This document shows, piece by piece, positions 38,619 through 50,600 of a stretch of DNA of 64,000 nucleotides. The stretch is from Solirubrobacteraceae bacterium. GTDB taxonomy: Bacteria > Actinomycetota > Thermoleophilia > Solirubrobacterales > Solirubrobacteraceae. Numbering within the stretch: position 1 is the stretch's first letter; each line of letters starts with the position of its first letter. Under the pieces are notes generated by a model, which was given only the letters and a program-made list of their open reading frames with translations, did no database searches and had not been told where the DNA came from. The stretch is from assembly GCA_023230855.1 (NCBI GenBank), contig JALNWQ010000005.1:186001-250000 (forward strand), in the 5' to 3' direction. The position numbers and the translations under genes are program-made.

Positions 38619-41600
38619 TCACCAGAGCCCGATGCGGATGCCCCCGAGCACCGGCAGGGCGACCTCGACCGCCAGCGCCTCCGTTCCGACCTCGACCCCC
38701 AGCAGCCCGCCGGCGACGGTGACGTCGAGCCCGTCGTCGAGCTCGACCTCGAGCAGCCCGAGGTCACCCGCGTCGGGCAGCGGCGGCAGGAGCGCGGGCG
38801 CTTCCGGATCGTCCGGTGACGGATCGTCCGGATCGGGCGGATCCGGCGTCGGGTCGTCCGCCGGCGGCGGCCACGTCAGGGGCGGCAGCGGTGTGATCTC
38901 CGGCCAGGGCAGCGCGTCGAGGGCCCCGACCAGGTCGGGTGCGGCCCAGTCCGGCAGGCCGTCCGGATCCCAGCCGGGCAGCGCCGGCAGGTCGACCGGG
39001 TCGATCGTCGGCACCGGGGGCCAGCCGAGCCACGTCGGCCACGCCATCCACTCGGGCCACGCCAGGTGATCGGGCAGTGGCACGCCGGCCGGCCACGGCG
39101 GGAGCGCCAGGCCGTCCGGGTTCACCGGGAGCGGGATCTGGAGGGGGTCGGTGGGCGGACGCCAGGGCAGCGGCGGCAGCGGGGGCGCCTCGGGCACGAG
39201 CGTCCAAGCCCACGACAGGTCCGGCAGGATCGGCGGCAGCACGATGCCGGTGTCGAGGTCCGGCAGCATCCACGACGGTGCGACCTGCTCCGGCAACGGC
39301 AACGGCGGGACGTCGGCGAACGTGTGGAACAGCAGCTCGCCGATCGGTTGCAGCACGATCTCGAGCGGCGCGAGGATCCGGTTGACGTTGTCGAGGATCG
39401 GGATCGCCGGCGACAGGCCGAGCGCCGCGAGCTGTTGCGCCAGCGGGGCCAGCAACCACGTGGTGAGGTCCTGGGTGATCCGCAGCGCCGGTGCGAGGAC
39501 CGGGCTCAGGCCCTGCAGCAGCGAGAGCTCGGAGGTCGCGGTGCCACCGGGGACGAGCAGCTGCGCGAGCCCGCTCACCGGTCCGCCGCTCGGCGGCAGG
39601 CCCCACTGCGACGCGCCACCGGGCGGTGCCGGGGCGCCGCCGTCGACGCGCAGGATCTTCACGCCGGTCGCCAAGGCCGACGTGTTGCCGTAGTAGTCGG
39701 TGAGCGTCGCCGTGACGACATAGTCGCCGTCGGCGAGCGGCTCGCGGGTCTGGAGCACCCTGTTGAGGTAGACCTTGACGGCATAGCCGTACTGGCCGTT
39801 GGCGTACAGCGGCAGCGACGTCAGCAGCGCCGGGATGACGACGAGGCGCGGGTTGCGGTTGCTCGTCACCCACACGCCGGGCGCGTCGATGCTGCGGTCG
39901 GCCGGGTCGAGCGTGACCGTCGGGGTCGGCGGCCGCGTCGTCCCGGGCGTCACGGTGACGCCGGGGATCGCCGGCAGCAGCGGCGGCAGGCCCGGCAGCA
40001 GCCCGCCGACGATGCCGTTGACGATGCCCGACAGCGTCGGCGGCAGGCCCAGGATCATCGGCACGAGGCCGATCGACGGGACGAGCGGGTCGGCGACGGC
40101 GTGCGCGCTGTAGTTCGTCGTCGGCAGCGCGAGCGCGCGGGTGATGACGTCGACGTTGACGCCGCTGTTCTGGTCGACGAGATCGCCGACGACGACGTTC
40201 GCCCCGGTGATGACGTCGCCGCCGCTGCCGCCGACGAGGATGTCGCGCGTGCGGCTGCCGATGATGACGTCGTTGCCCGCGCCACCGTAGGCGGTGATCC
40301 CGAACGCCGGGACCTGGTCGGCCGCCGCCCCCGCGTAGAGGCGGCTCGCGTCGATCACGTTGTTGCCGAAGTACCGGAACGGCGCGGCGACCGGGAAGAC
40401 GAAGTCCGGCGTGCCGTTGCCCAGCTGGCTCGGGTACGGCTTGCTGCCGAACGATCGCGAGACCTGCTTCTCGGCGTCGCCGGAGTACCAGGCGCCGTCC
40501 TGCGACGTGCCGCCGAAGACGACGAGCGGCGACGGCGCGAAGCCCTGGACGCGGACGGCGCCCGCCGTCAGGCCGGCCGGCAGCTCGGGGCCCGACAGGC
40601 CCAGCTGCGTGCCGTGCACCGACGTCACGGTCCACTTGGCCTCCAGGCCGATCTGGACGATCTGGCCGTAGACGAAGCCGAGCTGCGCCCAGTGCGCGCC
40701 GTTCGACGTCAGCGTCCGGCCGGTGACCGTGACCGTGCCGTCGTAGGTCGGGGTGCTCGGCCCGGCCCCGGGTCCACCACCGCCGAGCACGGTGATGACG
40801 TTGCCGCCGACGGCGACCGCGTCGGCCGGGTCGTACACGGCGATGTTCACCGTGCGCGTGCCGAGCGGCTGGGCGGCGCCGTGGTAGGTCATCGTGCTGC
40901 CGACGAGCGAGGCGATCGTGCCGAGCAGGACGCCGTCGACGGTGATCTGCTGCCCGACGCGGTAGCCGAGCGCCGTCCAGGCCTTGAGGTCGGCGCGGTT
41001 GACGACGTTGCCGACGAGCCACAGCGACAGGAACGCGTAGGCGGCGCGGCTGGCGACCTTCGGGCCGTACACCGCGACCGTGCCGCGGAAGTCCGGGTTG
41101 ACCGCGAGCGGCTTGCCGGTGAACGTCAGCCGGGTGCCGTCGAGGGCCGTGATCCGGCCGTGCGGCACGCCGTCGACGAGCAGCTCGTGGCCGACGGAGA
41201 ACTGCAGGGCCGTCCACGACAGGCCGTCGGTGCGGGTGATCGTGTTCGCCGTCGTGGCGAAGGCGCAGGAGGTCGTGCAGACCGACTCCAGCGGGGCGGC
41301 GCCACCACCGTGGATCACGGTCAGCCCGCCGTGCGCGGACGGCACGCCCGTGGTCCCGTCGAGCTCGACGTCCGGTCCGGGCGTCGGCGTCCCGGCGACG
41401 ACGAGCCGGTCGTTGCCCTGGCCGAGCATGAGGTTGACGACCTCGACGGTGGTCAGGCCGGCGTTGCGCAGCGGGTCGCCGTCCTCGTCGACGGCGTAGC
41501 GGCCCCAGCTGATGCCCCCGGCGAACGTCGTCGGCTCCCCGAACGCGGTGCGGGTGAAGCGCAGGTCGCCGCCCATGCCGAACCCGCTCAGGCCGGTGGC

Positions 41601-44600
41601 GTACATCGTCCCGCCCTGGTCGCCCTGGGCCCCGTCGTCGTAGATGTTGAGCACGTCGACCTGGTCGGCCTCCGGCGGCTGCTCGCGGATGCCGAACAGC
41701 GGGCCGTTCTGCTCGGTCGGCAGCATGACCGCGGGCGCGAAGCTCCGGTCGCCGACCTGCGGGCCGCCGATGACCTCCACCGGGCCGCGGATGCCGTTGA
41801 GCAGGTGCGGCCGCTTGGCGAACGTCATCGTGCTCAGCGTCCCGACCGGGACGTCGAAGTACGGGTCCGCCACGACGGGGACGACGACGGGGATCCACCA
41901 GTCGGCGGCGGTGAAGGTCACCGTGGCCGCCCACCGCTCGACCGATGCGCTCGTCGTCCCGGTCCCGGTCCAGGGCAGGGCGCCCGCGGTCGTCACGCGC
42001 AGGACGTCGACGCGGGTCGGGTCGCTGCCCTCGAGCCGCTGGATCTTCAGCAGCGGGCCCGTGCCGTTGAGCCGCAGCAGCTGGCCCTCGAGGAACCCGT
42101 CGTCGAGCCAGCTCGACCCGTCGGACCGGCGCAGCGTCCCGGCGGCGGCGTCGTACGTCACGCTGCCGGTCCAGAGCCCCGCGCCCGCCGCGCCGATCGC
42201 CTGCATCGTGATCCGCCCGCCGCTCGCGGCGACGTCGACGTCGGTCTGTCCGTCGCCGTCGAGGACGACGGTGACCGGATGGCCGGCGGCCGGGGCCGTC
42301 GTCAGGCGCGCGGTGTAGCTCGCGCCGGGCCCGGGGACGCTGCAGTCGGTCTGGTTGCCGCTCATGCCGCAGCGCGTCACGACCATCCGGTCGGGCTTCT
42401 CCAGCAGCAGGCCGGGGGCCTTGTCGCCGACGACCGTCGCATACACCGTGACCGGCGGCGCCCCGACGGTCGTCGTGGTCGGGACGTACTCGACGGCCGA
42501 CGTCGGCGTGATCGCGTGCTGGATCGCGACCTCGTGGGTGTCGAGGACGACCCCCAGGCCGACGCCGCGGACGTCGACGAGGACCGGCGTCGTGGCGTCG
42601 CCGGGCGTGAACGTCACGGCGTACCGCCCGGGCGTCGTGCCGGTCGGGGCCTGGATCACCTGGAACCGCGGGTCCGTGCTCGCGAGCGACGCGGTCGCGG
42701 CCGAGAGCGTGATCGCCACCGTCACCTGCGCCGTCGGGACGCGCCCGAGGCTCAGCGCGTAGCGGTCGGTGATGCCCTGCGGCGCGGGACCGGCCAGGAC
42801 GGTCGTCCGGTCGTCGGGCGTGACGCCGTCGGCGGCGAGCTGCGTGGTGACGATCGCGACCTGCTCGACGTCGCGCTTGAGCACCGTGACGTTGGAGACC
42901 GTCGCGTTGTCGTAGAACGGGTCGCCGCTGAGCACCGACGCGCCGATGACGTAGCGCCGGTCCGGGTTGGCGCGCTCGTCGTTGACGGCGCCGACGGTCA
43001 CCGTCTGCGCCACCGCCCAGTTCACCTCGTCGAAGACCAGCACGAGCGAGCGGCGCTTGACGTCGGCGGGGCTGCCGTTGACGTGGACGTGGTCGTAGAA
43101 GTCCGAGTCGGACGTCGTCGTCCCGCGGGCGGGCGCGACGCCGGCCGCCAGGAGGATCGAGTCGCCGATCCCGCCACCGTCGAGGCCGGCCTGCTCGACG
43201 AGCGTCGTGCTCTGCGCGGACACCGTGACGTAGACCTTCTCGCCGGGTCGCGGCGCCTGCGCCAGCCGCACGGTGTACGACGCGGTGGTGCCGATCGGCG
43301 CGCCGTCCTGCGTCTCCGCGACGGTCGTGCCGAACGGTCCCTCCTCGATGACGACCGCGCCGACGGCGGCCTGCGCGACGTTGAGGTTGACGCCCTGGGT
43401 CGGGACCGCCGAGTAGTCGCGGTCGCTGGAGATGATCCGGTGGTTGATCGCGGCGCTGGACCCGCGCGTGTCCTGGGCGTAGACCGCGCCGTTGACGTCG
43501 CCGCCGACGTTGAACTGGTCGGACCCGAGCCCGCCGATGAGCCGCACGACGACGCCGGGCGCGGTCGAGATGACGTCGATCGTGTCGTCGCCCTCCAGGC
43601 CGTTGACCTCGATGAGCTGGATGTTGCGGTAGCTCACGCCGGTGCCGACGCCGAACACCCCACGGTCGGTCACGACGATGTGGTCGGCGTACTCGGTGCC
43701 GCGGATCGCGAGCTTGTTGAAGCCCGCTCCACCCTCGACCGCCACCGGGGCGGTCATGTTGTAGACGACCTGGTTGCTGCCGCCACCGGTGCGGACCTTC
43801 GTGTCGGCCGCGGTCGAGAACCCGCTCGTCAGCCGCGGCGTGGGCAGGCACCCGGGCGGCTGGATCGCGCTGCAGCCGTCCGGCAGCACGAGGTCGCCGT
43901 CGCCGTCGACCTCGGCCAGCGCGAAGCCCTGGATGACGAAGAGGTTGTCGCCCAGGCCGCCCTGCAGGGAGAGCTCGGCGTGGTTGGAGTATACGGTGTA
44001 CGTGTTGTTGCGTCCGCCCTGGGCGACGAGCGACCGGCTGTTGCCGCGGCTGAGCCAGCCGCGGGTGGTCGCGACCGTGGCGAAGTCGAAGACGTCGGCC
44101 GGCGCGACGTTGCCCTGGCCGGGATCGCCGTTGCGCTTCAGGCCGTAGATCTGGCCGATCTGGAAGGTCGTGTCGCCGGTGCCGCCGTCGAGGGTCGTGA
44201 TCGCGCTGTTGTCGTCGACGGCGAAGTACGCGTTGCCGCCCGGGGCGTAGACGTTGAGCCGGCTCGTCGAGCTGTCGTAGTTGATCCGCTCGACGGCGAA
44301 GTCGCCGGCCGTGACGACCTCGAGCGTCGGATCGGGCGCCGCCTCGTCCATCGTGGCGTGGAGGAGCGCGACGAACGCGGGCCCGGCCGCGTACGGGTCG
44401 GCCGACACCGCGTCGCCCGTGCCGTCGCCGGTGCCGCGGTAGATGTCGGGCCGGGCGTGGGACTCGAACGGGATCGTCGCCGCGCTGCGCAGCAGGAAGA
44501 TGTCGTTGACCGGGTACGACTGGCCGGTGAGCGGATCGGTGCCGCTCCGGCCGTTGTCGACGCCGTAGATGTTCAGCGTCTGCACGCCGGTGTCCGGGGC

Positions 44601-47600
44601 GCCGGTGCCGAGCACGTTGATGACGTAGTCGGCCGCGATCTGCGACTGGCTGCCCGAGGTCTGGATCGTGACGGTGTTCGAGCCGGACTGGCCGTCGATC
44701 GTCACGGTGTTGCCGGAGGCGACGCCCTGCATCGTCGGCAGCCGGTTGACGATGAAGACGTCGTCGCCGTCGCCCTCCGGGGCGAACCGGTTGCGGTCGG
44801 CGTCCGACGCCTGCGGGTCGGTCGAGGACTCGGGGGTGGGCGTGTTGGAGCCGTAGAGCCGGGTGCGGCCGCCGAGCGCCACCCGGTCGAGCAGGAAGAC
44901 GTCGTCGTGGCTGTTGCCGAAGACGAGGATGAGCGGCGCGGCGATCGTGCCCTCCAGGGTGATGATCGCCCCGGTGGTCGTCTGGTCGAGCGCGTCGCCG
45001 TAGATCGACACCTGCTCGGCCGCGATGAGCAGCGCCGTCGGCCACGTGTGGACGTGCCGGCCGGACTGGATGAGGATCCGGCCGGAGAACGCCCGCACCG
45101 TGGCGGGGGTCGACCCGACGCCGATCAGGACGTCGCCGTCGACGGTCCGCAGCGTCAGGTCGCGCTGCGCCGCGACCGTGGCGTCGTCGCGGAGCTGGAT
45201 CGTCTGACCGGCGGAGGCCGTCAGGTCCCGGCCGGCGGTCACGGTCACCCGGTCGATGGCGACGATCGATCCGCTGGTGGCGGTGAGCGTCACGTCGCCG
45301 AGCGTCGCGGTGATCGTCGTGGCGCGGCTGAGCAGGATGTCGGTGCCGGCGCCGATCGCGAGGTGGCGCGCGGCGGAGACGTCCGCGTCCTTGCCGATCT
45401 CGACGCGGCCACCGCCGGTGATCTCGAGGTCGCGGCCCGCGATGCCGGTGACCCACTCGAGCAGGACGACGTCGCCGTCGGCGTGCAGGCCCAGGTCCTG
45501 GCCGGCGGTGAGGGTGGTGCGCAGCCCGGCCGTCAGGTCGCCGCCGACGTCCAGGCGCAGGTCCCGGCCGGCGTCGAAGGCGACGAACTGCAGCAGGGTC
45601 GCGTCGCCACCGACGGTGATCGTGATGTCGCGCCCGCCGACGAGCCCGACGTTCTCGACGGCGACGAGGTCTCCCCCGGCCGTGATCGTGATGTCGCGCA
45701 CCGCGGCGGCGTCGACGTGCGAGCGCAGGTCGACGAAGCCGGTGGCGGTGCCGGTGAGGTCCCGACCGGCGCGCAGGACGACGGTGTCGCCGACGACGAG
45801 GTCGCCGTCCTGGGCGATGAGGGTGAGGTCGCCGTCGAGCGCCGTGACGGCGGTGCCGTCGACGACGTGGACGCTCAGGCCCGCGGTGACCGAGACGTCC
45901 GTGCGGGCGGTCCAGGAGCTGCCGGCCTCGAGGACGGCGTGCCCGCCGTCGGCACGGGCGAGGATCGCCCCGGTCGCGGCGGTGACGTTGGCGCTCGTGG
46001 AGCGGATCGATCCGCCCTGGCCGTCGAGGCCCGCGATGATCGTGACGTCGCCGGGCCCGTCGGCGCCGCCCTGGGCGAGCACGAAGGCGCCGGTCCCGAG
46101 GACGACGTTGCCGCCGGCCTCGATCGTGACGGCGCCGTTGAGCGACGTGACGCTGCGGCCGGCGGTGATGTGGACGTCGTTGTCGTTGCCGGCCTCGATG
46201 CCGGACCCGATCGAGACCGGGCCGCCGGCGCGCACGTTGCGCAGCAGCGTGATCAGGCTGTTCGTCGCGCCGAGCCCGTTGAGCGTCTGGATGTCGACGG
46301 CGCCGGCGGCGCTGATGCCGTCGACGTCGGTGCACGCACCGAGCGCGACGCAGTTGATGTCGACGGGGCCGACGTTGACGATCCAGACGCCCCCGGTGGT
46401 CGACGTGCCCTGGAGCGTGCCGGGGATCGCGTTGCCCAGCCCGGACCCGGTCGTCAGCGGCCGGAACGCCCGGCCGATGTCACCCTTGGCGAAGAGCTTC
46501 GCCTTGCCGGAGGTGACGTTCGCATCGAGCGAGCCGGTCTGCAGGCCGTTGAGGATCGCGCCGTCGAGTGCGGAGATGAACGCGATGCTCGTCGTGCCGG
46601 TGGTCGACACCTTGGCGAGGTACAGGTCGCCGAGCGGCTGGACGATGTACGTGTTGTCGAGCGTGCTGGCCGAGGTCAGCGTGCCCGCGCCGGGCGTCGA
46701 GTACCGGGTCTGGATCTGCAGCTCGTTGCCGGGCTCCCCGATCGCGCCAAGGGTGGCGATGAGCGTGATCGAGTTGCCGATCACGGCGACGTCGCGGAGG
46801 GCGACGGGCACCGGCGGCGCGGTCGCGAACACGGTGTCGTCGGCGCCGACGTGGCGGATCGACGCGGCCTGCAGCGTCACGTCGCCGGTGCTCGACATGA
46901 CCCGCCGCAGGTCGAGAGGAGCGGCGTTGCCGGCGAGGTTCGTGGCGGTGATCCAGATGCTGCCGACGGCGCGGGCGTCGACGGTGCCGCCGCCGGTGGT
47001 GAGGATCTCCAGCGCGTTGCCCGACGCGCCGATCGTGCCGTCGGCGTGCAGCTCGATGACCGGCGCGTAGAGCTTCGTGAACGCCGTGCCGAGCGCGTCG
47101 AGGATCGACCCGTCGGCCTCCAGGTGGATCGTTCCGCGCTCGCTGTAGACCGACTCGATCCGCAGGTCGCCGGCCAGGCCGTCGGTGCGCCGGTTGTGGA
47201 TGTGGACGTCGTCCTGCGCACGGGCGGTCAGCGTGCCGTCGACCGTCCCGTCGACGAAGTCGGTGTAGAACGGCGCGACGATGCTGCCGATCCGGCCGCT
47301 GCCGGCCTCGAGCACGAGGTCGCCGGTGCAGGCGTTGACGCGCACGCCCGCGGCACCGCAGCCGACCGGCGGGGTGCTGCCGGCGGACGCATTGTGGATC
47401 GAGCCCTTGGTCTTGAGATGGACGCGGCCGGGCGCGTCGACGGTGCCGACGTCGAGGTCCAGCGGCGAGGCGATCAGGACGTTGCCGCCCGCCTTGGCGT
47501 CCAGCGTGCCGAGCGCCTCGATGAACATCGGCTTGACCTTCGCGACCGCGATGTGGGTCAGCACCGGGGCGCGGCCGCGGGTGATCCACAGCTCACCGCC

Positions 47601-50600
47601 GTGCATCTGGTCGATGAGGATCGCGTTCTGCGCGAGCGTCAGCGTGCGGCCGTCGACGGCGACGATCGTGTAGGGCGTGAACGCGGCGGTGTCGTTGAGG
47701 CCGGTGCCGGAGATCCGGATGAGGTCCCCTGCGACGAACCCGGCCGCCCCGAAGTCGAAGTCCGCCGACACGATCTGGTCGCCGAGCCGGCCCGCCGGTC
47801 CCACCCCGCGGTTGACGAACGTCGCACCGACGATCGCCGTCTCGTCGTCGACGGCGACGAACGTCGGGTCGACGACGATCGGGCGGATGCGGATGCCGGT
47901 CGTCGGCCCGGTGGTCGTCAGGGCGTCACCGTCGGCGAGCACGATGGCGTTGCCGACGATCTGGGCGATCGTGTAGTACGACACGCCGCTGCTGCCGGCC
48001 GATCCGGTCGCGTTGGGGGTGTTGCCCAGGACCGCGATCGTGTCGCCGACCGCGAGTGCGCCCCAGCCGGCGCCGGACTCGTCGACGATCATCGCGCCGG
48101 TCGTACCGTCGGCGGCGCGGAACGACGCGGTGCGGGTGATCGTCGGGTCGACGAGCGCGGTCACCGACACGTCGACGCCGAGCTGGGTGACGAGCTGCGG
48201 GGCACCGGCGAGCGTGATCGTGTCGCCGACGACCGCCGCGACGGTGTACGTCGCGGCGCCGCTCGGAGCGCTGGCGGTGACGCCCATGACCCGGATGACG
48301 TCGCCGGCGGCGATGCCCTGCCAGGAGGCGCCGTCGCTGCGGCGGATCGTGCCGGCGCCGGCGTCGATGTCGACCTGTCCGGAGGTGCCGAACCCGCCGA
48401 CGTACTGCAGGTCGGCGCGCTCCGCCGAGCCGAGGATGACGTTCTCGTCCGGCGAGAACGGCGCCCCGTCGAGGACGATGAGCTCCTCGCCGTCGCTGCG
48501 GCCGACCGAGCCGTCGAGGCCCTCGGCGATGAGCGTCACGTTGCGTGCCGAGATGACGGTGTCGCCCATGAGCGCCAGCGTGCTCGTCACGGGCTTGAGC
48601 AGTCCGGCGCCGAGGAGGTTCTGCAGCTGCTCGGGGGTCCAGACCTTGACGCCGGCGGCGAGGAACCGCTCCTCCTCCTCGGAGAGGCGGTAGGAGAACG
48701 CCGGGTCGTACCGGAAGGCGATCCCGGTGCCCGGAGCGACGGCGTCGGCGAGGACGACCTCGTCGGCGGCGGTGCGGGCGACGATCGTCGTCGTGGCGAC
48801 GCCGACCCGGATCTCGCCACCGGCGTCCTCGCGGACGAAGCCGGTCGACGCGGAGCGCAGGACGGCGGCGGCCGCGACGACCCCGTCGCCGTACGCGACG
48901 TCGTCGTAGGTGAAGGCGATCGGGCCGACCGGGGCGATGGTCGCGGCGAGCTTGACCGTCCGCGGCGAGACGATCGCGGCGATCGTCGTGGCGACGCCGG
49001 CCACGGTGATCGCCCGGCCGACGTCGGACTGGCCGAACGTCCGCTGGTTCGTCGTGAGGGTCGTGATCGTCGCGACGACGCCGTCGAGGATGCTGGGCCG
49101 GTACTCGATGGCCACGCCGGTCGCACCCGGCAGCACCGCGGCGAGCGTCACCTCGTGGTCGTTCTCGACGGAGACGATCGTCGTCGTGACGCCGCCGACG
49201 GTGATCGCCTGGCCGACGTCGGTCGGGGCGAAGGTCGTCGCGGTGCTCGTCAGGCGCGCGCCGGCGACGGCGACGGCGCCGTCGCCGTGCCCGATCTCGT
49301 ACCGGACGCCGACGCCGGTGGCGGACCCGAGGTCCTCGACGAGCCGGACCGTCGTGGCGTCGACGACCTCGTGGATCGTCACCGTCTGCCCGTCGACGGT
49401 GATCGACCGACCGACGTCGGCGGCCGTGAAGCCCCCGTCGAGCGCGGTCAGCGTCGTGCCCTGCCCGACCGTCAGCGTTCCGGTGGCGCCCTGGCTGACG
49501 ACCTGGAAGGTCACGCCGGTCGCCGCGGCGAGGATGGTGTCGAGCACCGCGTCGTGCACGGAGAGGAGCTCGACGATCGTGGCCTCGACGCCACCGATCG
49601 ACACGGTCCGGCCGATGTCGGCCGGGCCGAACGTCACCGACGGCGACGAGAGGACCGTCGCCCCGGCGTCGCCTGCGGCGAGGGCGCCGTCGGTGTACTC
49701 GCGGGTCAGGCGGTACGCCCCGGCGCCCGCCGGGTCGGCGCGGCCGTCGAGCACCACCTCCGTGAGCGAGCGGACCTCGACGATCTCGAACGCCGTGCCG
49801 TCGACGGTGATCGTGCGGCCGACGTCACCGGATCCCGGGGCCGCCGGGTCGACCATCTCGAACGCCGCGCCCTCGACGGCGAGCAGGGTCCGCGGACCCT
49901 CGACCGTGGCGCCGGCGAGCTCGACGACCGTGGCGAAGGTCACCGGGCCGGTCCCACCGGGGGTGTAGGTGAAGCTCCGCCCGGTCCCGGGGTCGACGAT
50001 GCCCGAGAGGGTCACGGTGGTCGCGTCGACGACCGAGAGGATCGTCGCCCTCACGCCGGCGACGGTGATCGCCTTGCCGACGTCGTGGGCGGCGAAGGCC
50101 GAGGACGCCGAGCTCAGGGTCGTGGCCGACGTCGTGACGGTCGCGTCGCTCCGCTCGCTCGCACCGGGGCTGTAGGAGAACGCGATCCCGTTGCCGTCGA
50201 CGAGGCGGTCGGCGAGCGTCACGGCGTTGGCGCCGAGCACCGCGACGATCTCGGTCGTCACCCGACCGACGGTGATCGCCCGGCCGACGTCGGCGGCGGT
50301 GAACGTCGCCGAGAGCGAGGTGAGCGTCGTGCCGTCGATGACGGCGCCGTCGCCGTGGGCGTCGACGAAGGCGACGGTGCGCGACGCGCCGGCCGCGACC
50401 GGGGTCGTCAGGCGCACGGTGTCCGGGCCGAGCACCGCGGCGATCGTCGTCGCGACGCCGTCGACGGTGATCGCACGGCCGAGGTCGGCGGCGGCGAAGC
50501 CCGCGGTCGCGGAGTGGAGCGTGCTGGAGGGACCGGCGACGGCGCCATCGGTGCGGGTGACCGGGCCACCGACCGGGTCGCGCAGGACGACGACGCCGTC

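Noticed and set aside
38619..38760. LPXTG or C-terminal membrane anchor on the giant protein
   Set aside because: The end is a beta segment (GGIRIGLW) with no LPXTG-like motif, hydrophobic helix or basic tail.
38764..46335. A second open frame of over 2,500 codons on the same strand as the giant gene
   Set aside because: It is the shifted reading of the giant gene. The product is a low-complexity Arg/Pro/Gly/His mix without domains, as expected from high-GC third positions.
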